This document shows, piece after piece, positions 46,900 to 58,200 of a stretch of 64,000 nt of DNA; the stretch's first letter is position 1; every line of letters starts with the position of its first letter. The stretch is from Sorex araneus (Eukaryota; Chordata; Mammalia; Eulipotyphla; Soricidae), in assembly GCF_027595985.1 (NCBI RefSeq), contig NC_073302.1:405416503-405480502 (forward strand), written 5' to 3'. The notes beneath the pieces were generated by a model that was given only the letters and a program-made list of their open reading frames with translations, was not told where the DNA came from and did not search any database. Made by a program: the position numbers and the translations under genes.

Positions 46900-49705
46900 T
46901 GGCCCGCATCCCTCGGGTCCGTCGCTCGGATCTGCCCTCACCTCCTTCTCCTTTTACAGAGAAATCCGAAGAGGAGCGTTGAGGGACGAGGGAGGAGTGG
47001 GGGTGGGTGGGATGCGAGGGGGCCCTTTTCGCCGGCTCTCACCCGCAAACTCTACGGCTGAGCTCTCGGAGCCCTGGGGGGGCTGAGGATGGTTTTTGAC
47101 TTTCCTTAGGGAGAACTGCGTCCCAAGGGCGGGGGGGGGGGGGGCTTGAATTCAGTCCGCGGATAACGAGTTGTGCAAGGCCTCATTGCGTCTTAAGATT
47201 GCTAAGAAATAGACGAGTCTTTTTTTTGGGGGGGGGATAGGGTGCGAAATCGACTTTGCTACATCGTCACACATGTTTTAACGTCACATCGTTAAAACCT
47301 TAGGAAGTGGATTTCTGGCCATCACCGAGTGATGATGACTTCATCTCATGTGCTGACCATCCACTCGGTGGCATTTGTTGGTTGGTTTGTTTTTGCAAAA
47401 CTATGATTCCCTTTTGTGCACATGTTCCATAGCATTTTTTCGCATTTTAAGATTTTCGTTTCATGGAAGGACAACAGAAACTGTCCTTCAAGGGGAAAGA
47501 TTCACGTTATCAGGGCTGGCGTGGGGCGGGGGGCAGGTTGGACTTAAGTGAGAGATTCATCCCCAGAAAACTCAGACTTCTTCAATTAAAAGCAACTTGG
47601 GTCCGGACTGTCATCGAGTCAGTACAGTTTCTTGGCAATCGATTCCATCTTAAGCTAGAATCAATGCAGGCAGAGATCACGGAAAAGGGGAGTTACTTCT
47701 GTGGACTCTTCTAGCTAGTACATAACAGACTTGGATATGTTTAGTATTATTTGCAGCAACAAGCCTTAAAAGAGGTTTTCTTTTTGGTCGGCCAATCATC
47801 CCTCGATTTACTTGGGAAGATTACTTTCTAAAAACAAATTGTAGTAACGAGAGGGATCTAGTGTAGAGTTCTGCAACTAGAAAATAACGACCCCATTACT
47901 ATTGTCAATTATAATACCTCAATTAAAAAACTTTAGAAAGATAAAGGAAATAGTGAGAAAAATTATAATAAGCTTTCTTTGGGTAATTTTTGGGAAAGCA
48001 TTATATTGTTCCATTTGCTCAAGTCCTACAAGTCAAAGAATGAGTTTTCTGTTTTCTTGCCCTTGTTTTCTAAAATTTTGATAATTTCTAAAATTATAGG
48101 AAATTTAAAATTTCTCTAATATATTTAAGTAGATTAAGAGCAAGTTCTTTTTGCTTTGTTTCCCGGCATCCTTGTATTAATAACTGACCATTGTTCCATG
48201 CTGTCCCATGCAGGGAGAGAAGTCCCATTCTATTACAAAGTAGGCTTTGTTTCTGGCAACATTGTTTTCTTTTGTTTTTTTAAAGTAAAATAAAAAATTT
48301 GATCTTTCAGTCCTTGTGATGAATTTGCAGTTTTAAGAGATAGTTTAATGTCAGTACAAGTAAAGAATGTTAACATTGTGTTAGCATGGTTTAGTTAATT
48401 TATGGCAGAAACATCTATAAGACTAGCACATAGATTAGCAATTTAAACCCATATAGTGATCCACAAAGGATGTCCTGTTACCTTTATGACTCTTTACCTA
48501 AGACAGATATTCTGTATAACTACATGCTTTAGCAGGACCAGTCTTGATGAACTCATTTGCTTTATCTGATATGTTAATGGGCTTCAGAACTATGAAAGTA
48601 TCAATCTTTTGGTTGACTTTATATTGTAAGTCTAAATTTCACTGTGAAATGGCCTTCCTTTAAAGACAATAGCTTGTAGACTTAGATTTATTGAATAGCA
48701 GGTAAATGATCTGAGAAACTGTTTCTCATGGGTCCAGAACATGACATATAATAACTAATACAAAGATCAAAGGGGCCCTTTCACTTAATTCAAAGTCTTG
48801 CATTAATCTACCATTAACCCAACAAGCGGTTTTGGAAGGTGAACAAAGAGATTCAGCTCCCTATATTTGTATATCTGAGTTCCATGAAAAGCCTGAAGCT
48901 CATCCTTTTTATCAGGCAATGTGCAGGTCATTGTACCCCTCCTATTACCATACACTTTTCCAGACAGCCTCTGGTATACTTTTCTATTTCCACGTTGTCT
49001 CAGGTATTCTAGACAAATCTGATTTCACTGAGTAGCTGTAGGACTCACTAACCTGCAATTCCTAACTTCTGTGATTCTAGATTTCATCCTTCCTAGCTTT
49101 CTCTTACCAGTCAGCATCAATTTTCACATTAAAGGGTAGGCTTCAATTGAAAGGAGTTCTCTTTCCTATTCAAACTTTCGTGGGCCTTTGGGAATCTCTC
49201 AGTTCTAGTTTCCTAAGGGCACAGCTTTATCTACCCAAAGACATGGGTCTTCATGGATCTGATTCTCAGTGCTATCAACCCTTCAAGCATTCTTTAATGG
49301 CTTGGTATGGTATCCTTGCGCCATCTTGAAGCAGACCCAGGCAGAGAGTTGTTGAGTCTAAGACTAATAAGGCATTAAGGAATTAGTAACTATAACCTAC
49401 ATCCAGGAAAAATCAGTGCAAGTACATCAATTATTTACAGAAAGCCCAGTACTAAGTGTTCTTGCATACCTTCTATGGTGTCCTTGAGGTCTGACTGTGC
49501 TATATTCCACTAATTAACAATCAGTTTGGGCTGTGCTGGGTTGATCATCTAATACTAAAACTTGAATGTCATATCTTATAGGAAGTCTATTAATCTATGT
49601 AGGTTGCAGAGCAAGTCTCAATTTCCCTATCCTTATTAGTTGTTTTTGTTTTCCATTATATCCAATATTTTTCCCCAAACAAATAAATGGAAAATAAGAG
49701 TAGAA
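46900..49705. other. Upstream intergenic DNA, mostly unique
   Basis: Beyond the CpG island the sequence turns AT-rich. No SINE, L1, RNA gene or convincing exon was seen. Two G runs (near 47,131 and 47,228) are the only low-complexity pieces. Confidence 0.5.
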
Positions 49706-49710
49706 GGTAG

Positions 49711-49890
49711 GGGGCTGGAGCAATATTACAGTGGGTGGGGTGCTTGTCTTGCATGTAGCCCATCCAGGTCAAATCCTGGGCACCCCATATTGTCTCTCAA
49801 GCTCCACCAGGAGTAATTCCTGAGCACAGAGCCAGGAGTAATCCCTGAGCATGCTGGATATGACCCTAGACACCCCCATACACACACCCC
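49711..49890 (+). mobile_element. Family A SINE
   Basis: GGGGCTGGAGCAATATTACAG ... GAGCATGCTGGATATGACCC. Confidence 0.75.
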
Positions 49891-50254
49891 TGAGAAAAGA
49901 GTAGAACATAAGAAGGAAAGATTTGAATTCATCTTTAAAAGGAAAATGTGAACCTATTATAATGTGATGTGTGAGGATTTGCTGATGAATTTTTCTGATA
50001 TTAATTTTCCTTAAGGTTCAATGGCCAAAATAAGTAACTAAAATATTGAGATAATTAGAACTACAGAAGAATGTTAAGATCTTTCAATGTTGCATATTCC
50101 TAGGCGAAGATTTGTTATAAAATATGCAGATTTGTCTATGAAATGGGTGTCAATGTTACCCAGTGAAATATTTTTTAATTTCAGTATGTATTTGTTTTTA
50201 TTCGTGTATTTATATTTGTTTTTAATTAGGTATTTTTTAATTAATTATTATTAT

Positions 50255-50415
50255 TTGGCCACATTCAGCATTATTCAGGGCCCACTCTTGGCTCTGTGCC
50301 CACGGACCACTCCTGGGGATGCTGGGGGGACCATCTGGGGTGCCAGTGATTGAACTCGGGTTGACCATGTGCTAGGCAAGCACCCTGTTCACTATACTAT
50401 CTCTCTAGCCCTTGT
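50255..50415 (-). mobile_element. Family A-type SINE, antisense
   Basis: GGCCACATTCAGCATTATTC ... ACTATACTATCTCTCTAGCCC. Confidence 0.7.
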
Positions 50416-50591
50416 ATTTGTTTTCAGTGAGTCTTTAAAAAGTATAACTAGTGCATAAAACTTAACATTTCTTGGGAATTATTACTTAGAATGAAATCAA
50501 AGTATATGGTCACCTAGACTGGTCAACTTTACTATTTTATTGATCCTTACCTAAAAGCCATTTTTATCTTCAACATAGGACTGGTTTTCTT

Positions 50592-50781
50592 TTCTTTTCT
50601 TTTTTTTTTTTTTGCTTTTTGGGTCACACCTGGTGATGTACAGGGGTTACTTCTGGCTTAGGACTCAGGAATTACTCCTGACAGTGCTCAAGGGACGATA
50701 TAGGGTGCTGGGAATTGAACTCAGGTCAGCCACGTGCAAGGCAAACAAACACCCTAACCGCTGTGCTATCACTCCAGCTCC
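50592..50781 (-). mobile_element. Young family A SINE, antisense
   Basis: Flanked by a 15-bp duplication AGGACTGGTTTTCTT (50,577-50,591 and 50,782-50,796). The AAACAAAC in the head is a small local expansion. Confidence 0.9.
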
Positions 50782-50799
50782 AGGACTGGTTTTCTTGAA

Positions 50800-51060
50800 G
50801 AAGCAAAACATGAATTACTACATATTATGTAATTTCACTTATATGAAATTCTATAAAGAAAAACTAATATCAACAAAAGCAGGTTTGTGGCTGTCACAGG
50901 CTGGTAAGGGGAACAGGAATGAGGAAACTGTGGGAAAGTGGAAATGGTATCAGCGATGGTGCCAATATAACTATAAAATTGGCAACATTCATTAAATTCT
51001 ACACCTAGAATTGCATTTATACTATCTCAATAAAACTAAATAAATACTGTTTCTTTCAAA
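50800..51060 (+). mobile_element. Old L1 3' end, sense
   Basis: GTGGCTGTCACAGGCTGGTA, AGGGGAACAGGAATGAGG and AATTGCATTTATACTATCTC resemble old L1 3'UTR sequence. Diverged, so boundaries are approximate. Confidence 0.4.
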
Positions 51061-51454
51061 ATGACTTTAAATATTTTTCTCTCATTCTTTTTCTCATGCT
51101 TTCATTTACGTACTTTTGTTTTTCCTTCTTATTTTACATGACTTGGAGATGGGCACCACTTTACCCTCAGAGGAAGAATAAAGATTCAAGCTTTAGCATA
51201 GAACTTCGATGTTAAAAGGAGTTTCCTGCTATTGAGTTGGAAGCAGGAAAGAGAATCCCAAATTAATCTGTTAAACAGGGATGTAAAAACACCTAGTATG
51301 TACATAGTATGATACAAATAAGCATCAGAAAATTTAAAAAATAACGTAAGCATAGTTATGGAGGGTCTTTGATATGCTAGAAAAGATGAGGTACAACAAC
51401 TTTGTACATCAATATTATAAACTTCTTTGTGTTTTATATTATCTTATTTTTGGT

Positions 51455-51595
51455 TTGAGGGGCACACCAGACAGTGCTCAGGACTAACTTCTGACTCTGC
51501 ACTCAGGGATTATTCCTGGTGGGGTTCCAAGGACCAAATCTGAGTCAGCTGCAAGGCAAGTACTCTTCCCATTATTTTTGTTCTGGCCATATGCC
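51455..51595 (-). mobile_element. Family A-type SINE, antisense
   Basis: GGGGCACACCAGACAGTGCTC ... CATTATTTTTGTTCTGGCC, diverged. Confidence 0.6.
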
Positions 51596-52382
51596 ATGAA
51601 CTTGAACACTATGTAACTATATTGCCTAAACTACAGTTGAAATTTTAATTAAAAAGAAACTTTATCCTCAGTTATTTTCCAAAATTATGGAAGAAAAAAG
51701 AGATTTGAGGTGGGGGAGACAAAACAATCTGGGTGGTAAATTTCCAGTCAGTCCAGCATTTGATTGTGAGATCAAAATAAAGCTCCATGTGGACACTACC
51801 CTAAGCTGCAGAGACAATTTCATGGAACCCCGAACCTGGTAAAGGTCAACCAGCTTTCACCCTGGAGTGTTTTTTTTTTTGTACCAAACATGGCTTTTAG
51901 GCTTTTACCTGTGAAACCTAAAATTGCAAGTTTCATTCTTTGGTCTGTCCATCCTGCCTTTCTAGTTTACTCCCCTTGTATATTCAATCTTTGTTTTCAG
52001 GACGTTTGCCTGTTGCCTAATATTTGCCCATATGACTTTATTTTCTTCCTTTTCTAGACATAGCCTATACCCTATTCCTTCATATTGTCAACATCATCTC
52101 TGGCTTCCTTGTCCCCTAGCAGGTGGTCGGAGCCTAACCTCTTTTTGCTCTTAGAGTTTCTAGGTTACCAAGCACTGATAAACATTTCACCCATGACTCT
52201 GTCATTCATAACAGGACATGTAGTGAGGTCTGGCAATTCCTTTACCTCTCCCACTCCACCCCTGTTAGCATTCTTTGCCATTTTGCTCAGCAGGCATTTG
52301 AAATGTTTATCTATCTTCTCAAACTTCACACTGACAAATAACCCCCTCATTCTCGGTTGTCAATAGAGTCTCATGTGTCTGA

Positions 52383-52577
52383 AAACAAAAACAAAAACAA
52401 AAACAAAAACAAAAACAAGGTCAGAGATAGTACAGTGGGTATGGTGCGTGCCTTACATGTGGCTAACCCAAGTTCAATCCTCAGCCCCCAAATGGTCCCC
52501 TGAGCACTGCCAAGAGTGATCCCTGAGCACAGAGCCAGAGGTAACCCCTGAGCATTGCCAAATGTGGCTTAAAAACA
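52383..52577 (+). mobile_element. (CAAAAA)n run and family A SINE
   Basis: About six ACAAAA units, then GGTCAGAGATAGTACAGTGG ... GAGCATTGCCAAATGTGGC. Confidence 0.75.
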
Positions 52578-52805
52578 GAAAAAGGAACACCTATTCAGAG
52601 GTTAGGAACACTATAATAGACATGAGTGTCTCTGAAATCTATCTTCTTTAGAGGTCTATTCTCTGACTCAGGCACATAGTAGGGACAGAATTAATGTTTA
52701 ATGAATGAATGAACAACTTCTCTCCGCCTCAGAGTCAGGCTGGGCCTTGTGATAGATTGTATTGTCTGCTCATAATCTTATTTTCTCTTCTATATCCTTA
52801 GGGTT

Positions 52806-53043
52806 AGGGCTGGAGTGATAGCACAGCAGGTAGGGCGTTTGCCTTGCATGCTGCTGACCCGGGTTCGATTCCTCTATCCTTCTCAGAGAGCCCGGGAAGC
52901 TACCAAAAGTATCCTGCCCACACAGCAGAGCCTGGTAAGCTACCCATGATGTATTCAATGTGTCAAAAACAGTAACAAATCTCACATAAAGACGTTATTG
53001 ATGCCTGCTCGAGCAAATCGCTGAACGACAGTGCTACAGTGCA
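52806..53043 (+). mobile_element. Family B SINE with target-site duplication
   Basis: Full head and body. CCTTAGGGTT flanks it (52,796-52,805 and 53,044-53,053). Confidence 0.85.
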
Positions 53044-53149
53044 CCTTAGGGTTCTACTAAACTCAGGCATGGAGTTCATGGGAGTTCTTCAGCCACGAAA
53101 TACAAACTGAATCAATGGGTATCATTCATAGCAGAAGCTAAAGCACTCT

Positions 53150-53300
53150 TTTCTGGGGGTCAAAGAAATAGCTTGATGGGCTAGAGCGTGTGCACCACAG
53201 GTAGGAGGCTTGCGTTTGAGCCCTGGCACCACCAGGAGCAATCCCTAAATGCTGAGCTATGTGTAGTCTCTGAGCACTGCAGGGAGTGGCCCTCAAATCT
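53150..53300 (+). mobile_element. Degenerate SINE
   Basis: GTCAAAGAAATAGCTTGATG ... GAGCACTGCAGGGAGTGGCCC. Confidence 0.5.
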
Positions 53301-53721
53301 TTGTTCCAAAGAGATCAAAGTATTTCAGAAAGGGCTGGTGGGCACTGGATGTGGTAAGGAATATACTTTTTAATTTAAGCCATGGGAATTTTGGAAACTC
53401 TTACATCATAACCAGGTTCATTTTGACAGATACCTATGCCATACATATTGTCTTCTTTGTTTCTCCAGACTCAGGAAAAGAGAATTCCCTCATCTGGCCC
53501 AGGTCAAGCTCCTCTCACCTCTAGCAGGTTGCATCCTCACCAGTCCCCTTAGTTGTTCCATGAGTCAGCTTCCCCCTTCCGAACCTCTATTCATTTTTCC
53601 TAGACATATAATCATATTAGAATCTCCTGTCTCAAAGGGGGAAAAACAAATTTCTTTTTCCAGTTATCACAATTTTTTTTCAGAGAGAGAAAGATTAAAG
53701 CAGAAAAAAGAAAAGTCATAA

Positions 53722-54072
53722 GAGGCTGGTAGCCGATCCAGATTCTATTCCTTCGCCCCTCTCGGAGAGCCCAGCAGCTACCTAGAGTATCTTGCCCTCA
53801 TGGCAGAGCTTGGTAAGCTCTCCGTGGTGTATTTGCTATGCCAAAAACAGTAACAACAAGTCTCACAATGGAGATGTTACTGGTGTCTGCTGGAGCAAAT
53901 TGATGAGCAACGGGATGACAGTGACAGTGACAGTGATAGGGGGCTGGAGGCAAAAGGGTACAAGTGCTTGCCTTGCACGCAGTTGACCCTGGTTTGATCT
54001 CTGGCACAGCCAGTAGTGATGCCTAAGAACATGGCCAGGAGTAAGTCCTGATCTTGCTGAGTATGTCCTAAA
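53722..54072 (+). mobile_element. Family B SINE followed by family A SINE
   Basis: Family B lacks the first part of its head and ends in (CAGTGA)n at about 53,937; family A (GGGGCTGGAGGCAAAAGGGTA ...) starts at once. Both are in the same direction. Confidence 0.75.
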
Positions 54073-54082
54073 AAAGAGGAGA

Positions 54083-54178
<96 letters not shown>

Positions 54179-54290
54179 CTGAGAGAGACAGAGAGACAGA
54201 GACAGAGAGAGGAGAGACGAGAGAGACAGAGAGAGACCCAGAGAGAGACTGAGAGAGACAGAGACAGAGAGAGGAGAGAGAGAGATCTAC
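54073..54290. repeat. (GA)n purine tract
   Basis: About 215 bp of almost pure AG, with a long uninterrupted (GA)n core and GAGACAGA variants. It starts at the A-rich end of the preceding SINE. Confidence 0.9.
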
Positions 54291-55566
54291 CTCTTTGCAG
54301 CCTGCACTTCTTTTCCTCATCTTATCTTTTTTTAATGTGGCATTGAAGCTTGAAACATGTAGAATAACTTTGGTTTGTTCTTTTTGCCTTGCTGCAGGGA
54401 GTTTAGGTTTATTGAGTTATTCCCATCACAGTGCTCCCATTCCTCTGTGTTTATTTGTAACTTCTTTCTTTAAAGTGCCCTGTTGATTTGTAAATATTGT
54501 TTTTCTCTTCTCCTTAAGTACTTTGCATAATTAATTCAGAGCAAGGTCCTTTTTGTATGGACACAGAAAGACAGTTAATGCTATGCTTTTGTAACTTGGG
54601 AGTTAATTGATTCCAAATGATATTTTTCTCCTGAACATCTATTCTCTCAACTTAAGCCTCAGCTGTCCTTACTTCTTAGCACCCCAAAAGTAGGGTCCTG
54701 ATGAGTGACTGGAGGGACCCAGGGCAAGCTGTGAGCTATGAGCTGCCCTGGCATTGAAATGAGCCTGGCCAAAGTGCCACAATACTTAACTATAAGTTAA
54801 GAGCATGGTCATGGACAAATTTTGTCATGATCCAAAAGTAATAACTTTTGGACCCTGATTCGGGCCCTGCTAGGGTTAAGAACAATTAATCCAGCCTGAG
54901 CACTGTAGTCTGAGTTTGTGGTGAGATTTCCCCAGGAGTCACCCTAAAAGTCTCTATGTATCTCTCAGTGTGTCCATACAAAATAACTAACATTAAGATT
55001 TAGAATTAAGATGTTAATTAAGATGTTAATTGAGTTATTGGACTAAGAACAAGAGAGGAACACCCCTTTCCACTCTGCCCTCGAGCCAGATTGTCGATCA
55101 AGAAGGGCTTTTGAATGTTGATTTTTTTTTTTTTATTGAATCACCAAGTGGAGGGTTACAAAGTTCTCAGGATTATGTCAGTTATACAATATTCAAACAC
55201 CCTTCCCTTCACCAGTGCCCATCTTCCATCACCAACCCCCCCAGTATATCTGCCGCCCCCTCCCACCTCCCTAGTCCCCACCCTTGTACGTGATAAGTTT
55301 CACTTCATTTACGCTTATCTCGATTACATTCCATGTTTCAACACACAACTCACTACCGTTGCTGGGGTTTCCCCCCAAAAAGAAAAAGACAGTCCTATTG
55401 CCAATGAGGCATTTGATAGTTCTCCATTACTAAGAATATAGAGATATTAAGTCCTGCTGTTTGTTACATAACTTTTCTTTTTCCCCCTTGCCCCGCGCCA
55501 CCGAGTTCACGCCTGTTTAGTAATCGCCACGCTGTCTGACAAAGGGAAAAAAACCGAAGAGGATGG

Positions 55567-55782
55567 TTATTTCCCGTCATCAGCCGGCGTGGGGCTCTGG
55601 CTTAGTTGATAGTCTAGTAGAGTGTCTGCAAGCAGTTTCTGGAACCAAAAATCTTGCGCTGGTATCGGCTCCGGCTCGAGATTCCACCAGCGTTCCGCTG
55701 GTGGAATTAGGTCCATGTACCTAATTTTCCCCCTTATTTCCCATTCCCACGCCACCAGGTCTGTTTGCTTAATGGACATCAC
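55567..55782 (-). other. 71-codon frame in the composite element, function unknown
   Basis: Starts MMSIKQTDLVAWEWEIRGK and ends in SPTPADDGK. It is tryptophan- and acid-rich and matches no family I know. It runs in the sense direction of the retroposon and covers the hairpin and part of the diverged duplication. It could be a chance frame. Confidence 0.25.
55681..55707. repeat. 12-bp hairpin inside the composite element
   Basis: ATTCCACCAGCG and its exact reverse complement are separated by three bases (TTC). It lies within the 71-codon frame of the composite element. The role, if any, is unknown. Confidence 0.8.
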
Positions 55783-56128
55783 ACTATGTTTGACACCACG
55801 CCACGTTTCTTCCCGAGAAAGAAGGATATTTCTTCTCAGCCAGCGTGGGGATATAGCTTAGTTCAGTCTAGAGAGATGGCTACCATTTTGATTGCCTTCA
55901 ATATTTCAACAAAATACTTACTATTCATGTTAGGATCACCCACAAAAGTCCGACCCATTAAGAAGGAACCATTACATATTGCTGATACTAAGATGACATT
56001 AGGTCACGCGGCCGCGGTAGCGGCCCCGCGGTTTTGGGTTTCTGTCTAAAGTCCAGGGAAAAAGTTGAAGGAGAGAGAGAGAGATTTCTGCACGGGGGAC
56101 CTGGCGGAAACTCTCAAGTCACATACTA

Positions 56129-56433
56129 CAGGTTGCTGGTGGGCTGCTGGTGTCCCAAGCAGCTCCCTCCTCTTCGTCAGTCATTCTGGGGGTGCGGGCG
56201 CGGAGAAATGGGAAAGCCCACGTGGCTGCACTCTCTTTAAGTGTCCGATGTGGGCGGAGACCGGTACTTCCCCGCCCTCGATCCCCTGCCAGCCACGCCG
56301 CGCATTTGGGTGCGTCTCTCCATTTTGTGCTCAGAGAAGTGGGGTAGATGTGCAGGTTGCTGGTGGGCTGCTGGTGTCCCAAGCAGCTCCCTCCTCTTCG
56401 TCAGTCATTCTGGGGGTGCAGGCGCGGAGAAAT
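56129..56433 (-). repeat. Duplicated 84-bp module in the composite element
   Basis: The block starting CAGGTTGCTGGTGGGCTGCT on the plus strand occurs at about 56,129-56,212 and again at 56,353-56,433, nearly identical, about 224 bp apart. In the sense direction these are at the extreme 5' end, where promoter monomers lie in some L1 families. Confidence 0.85.
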
Positions 56434-56904
56434 GGGGCTGAATGTTGATTTTGATGCCCAGAAGGGGTGTAGTGGCTACCCCCAATGCTAGAGAGTTGGG
56501 GAGAGACTAGAGAGAGACCAGGGCAGCAAGATGGAGCATGAGGAGACCAGCAAGGGGGACAGAGGGAGAAGAATGTAGGGGAAGACTGCAGGAGCAGGCA
56601 CGTGGAGACAAGAGAAACCAGGCTGCAAAATGGAGTGTGGAGAGATGAGCAGGAGAGCTAAGAAGAGACGGGAATGAGGGGCAGTGTGACACTGGAATGG
56701 GGAGTTTAGTGAGATTGGAACAGGCATGTGGGGAGAATGGAATAAGTGGCAACTGATCATCAAGTGGCCTGGCCCTTGTTTCCTCCTTAATCTGCCCCAT
56801 GGCCTGGGCCACCTCTGGGTGGTCGAGCAGCAGAGACTACCAGACCGGGTGGAGGGAGGGGGAGAGAGAGAGAGAAAAAGAGAGACAGACAGACAGACAG
56901 ACAC

Positions 56905-56936
<32 letters not shown>

Positions 56937-57100
56937 GAGAGAGAGGCAGAGAGACAGAGAGACAGAGACAGAGAGAGACAGGACCAAAGAGTATTTCTCT
57001 TGAGGAAGTCTGAGCCTGTTACACCAAAAGTTCATCTGCCAGGAAACTTGGTTGTAGGTCCCGATAAACTTAGCTACCATTTACCTCAGCACTGATCTTC

Positions 57101-57276
57101 CTCCATACACAAAGTGGATCTGAGGCCTGGACCTGTCTCCTTTTCCCAGTGGGAAACATCCTTTTCACTTACAGCACCTGTTAATGTGCTCCATACACAA
57201 AGTGGATCTGAGGCCTGGATCTGTCTTCTTTTCCCAGTGGGAAACATCCTTTTCACTTACAGCACCTGTTAATGAG
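57101..57276. repeat. 88-bp tandem duplication
   Basis: CTCCATACACAAAGTGGATC ... GCACCTGTTAATG occurs at 57,101-57,188 and 57,189-57,276 with only about two base differences. Confidence 0.9.
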
Positions 57277-57914
57277 AAATGAGGGAATGGCTCGTATTTC
57301 ATCTCAGAACAGGAATGTTAATCATATGATCCTGGTACCAATTCTCAGTCACAAGAGCTTTCCTCCACTTTCAAGAGGTAGACCAGCAACTCTTCATATG
57401 AAGAGAATTCCCTGGAACCTTCTCAGTAACGCACAGTTTTATGGCTGGAGATAGCTGGATTCCCCACAGATATTTCTTGCCACAAGCAAGAAATACCCAA
57501 GCCCAGCAATAAAAATGGGCACTGTCTTGAAAACTGAGGAGCATGTTTGTATATATTACTTACTTGAAATAATCGGATTTTATGAGTCTTTGGCATTTGT
57601 CAAGTCTTTTTCAATGCTCTGTTCTATTGAATCAACCTTTGATTCTATAGATACCATACAAAACAAATTATTATTACAGATTTTCTTTTGTTTCTCCACA
57701 TTGTACTAGTCTTACAATATAAACAAATTGGTTTAGGTTATAGTCCTCCCTTTTCTTCTCAAATAATCCCAGCCCCTTTCTTCCCAAAGTTTCTATGAAA
57801 CTTATTCTTTCTTTCCAAAGTTTTTCTCAAAATTTCTATGAAACCTATTTCAGTGCATTGGTTACATTGAGATTTGGGGATTATTCTTCCTGCTCTTTGC
57901 TCTGATACATGCTG

Positions 57915-58200
57915 CCCTTAAAAAAATTCTTTTTCATTGAATCATTATGAGATACACATTTACAAAGTTGTTCATGATTGGGTTTCAGTCATAAAATGTT
58001 CCAACACCTGTCCCTTCACCAATTTACATTTCCTACCACCAATGTCCCCAGTTTCCCTCCCACCACAACTACCCCCCCCCCCGTCTGTCTCTCACTTTTC
58101 TCTTTTCTTCTCCTCTCACTCTCTGTCTCTGTCTCTCTGTCTCTGTCTCTCTGTCTCTCTCTTCTCTCTCCTTTATGGTTTGCAATACTGGTATGTTTTT
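57915..58200 (-). mobile_element. L1 3'UTR end, antisense
   Basis: TTCATTGAATCATTATGAGA onward through the C-rich (CCCCCCCCCCG) and TCTCTGTCTCTG portions. This is an inverted relative of the end of the L1 at 58,697-59,872. Confidence 0.65.

Larger units (their letters stand above)
55126..56438 (-). mobile_element. Composite L1-type retroposon with unfamiliar GC-rich 5' part
   Basis: Flanked by a 14-bp duplication TGAATGTTGATTTT (55,112-55,125 and 56,439-56,452). Read on the minus strand it ends in an A tail preceded by an L1-type 3'UTR (TGGTGATTCAAT), related to the L1 ends at 1,230 and 38,030. The 5' part (56,438-55,990) is GC-rich with CpGs and an 84-bp module present twice. The middle has a diverged tandem duplication (55,497-55,615 and 55,747-55,873) and a 71-codon reading frame (55,567-55,782). 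No ORF1 or reverse transcriptase was seen. The ends show mobilisation by LINE machinery; the 5' part I do not recognise. Confidence 0.75.
54300..57100. other. Unclassified sequence hosting the composite retroposon
   Basis: Left and right of the retroposon (54,660-55,111 and 56,453-56,860) is unfamiliar sequence with internal similarity (AAGATGGAGCATGAGGAGAC and AAAATGGAGTGTGGAGAGAT about 110 bp apart). It ends in a GA/GACA-rich tract at 56,855-56,985. It may be an old LTR or other repeat, but no long terminal repeat pair was found. Confidence 0.35.

Noticed and set aside
46282-47061. 259-codon plus-strand frame over the promoter
   Set aside because: GC-rich CpG-island sequence gives long frames in all directions. 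The protein is low-complexity A/G/P/R with no domain, and the region is NAMPT promoter.
47463-47714. Possible upstream exon or divergent transcript
   Set aside because: An 83-codon frame with no recognisable domain, splice context or repeats; cannot be supported from sequence.
52383-52418. Possible CRISPR-like regular repeat
   Set aside because: Simple (CAAAAA)n at a SINE edge; no spacers, and the genome is eukaryotic.
53877-54320. 147-codon serine/leucine-rich frame
   Set aside because: Translation of the (GA)n tract and SINE sequence.
55765-56049. 94-codon plus-strand frame in the composite element
   Set aside because: It is antisense to the element and overlaps duplicated non-coding modules; no family match.
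54660-56860. Possible endogenous retrovirus around the composite element
   Set aside because: No terminal repeat pair, primer-binding site or gag/pol/env homology was visible.
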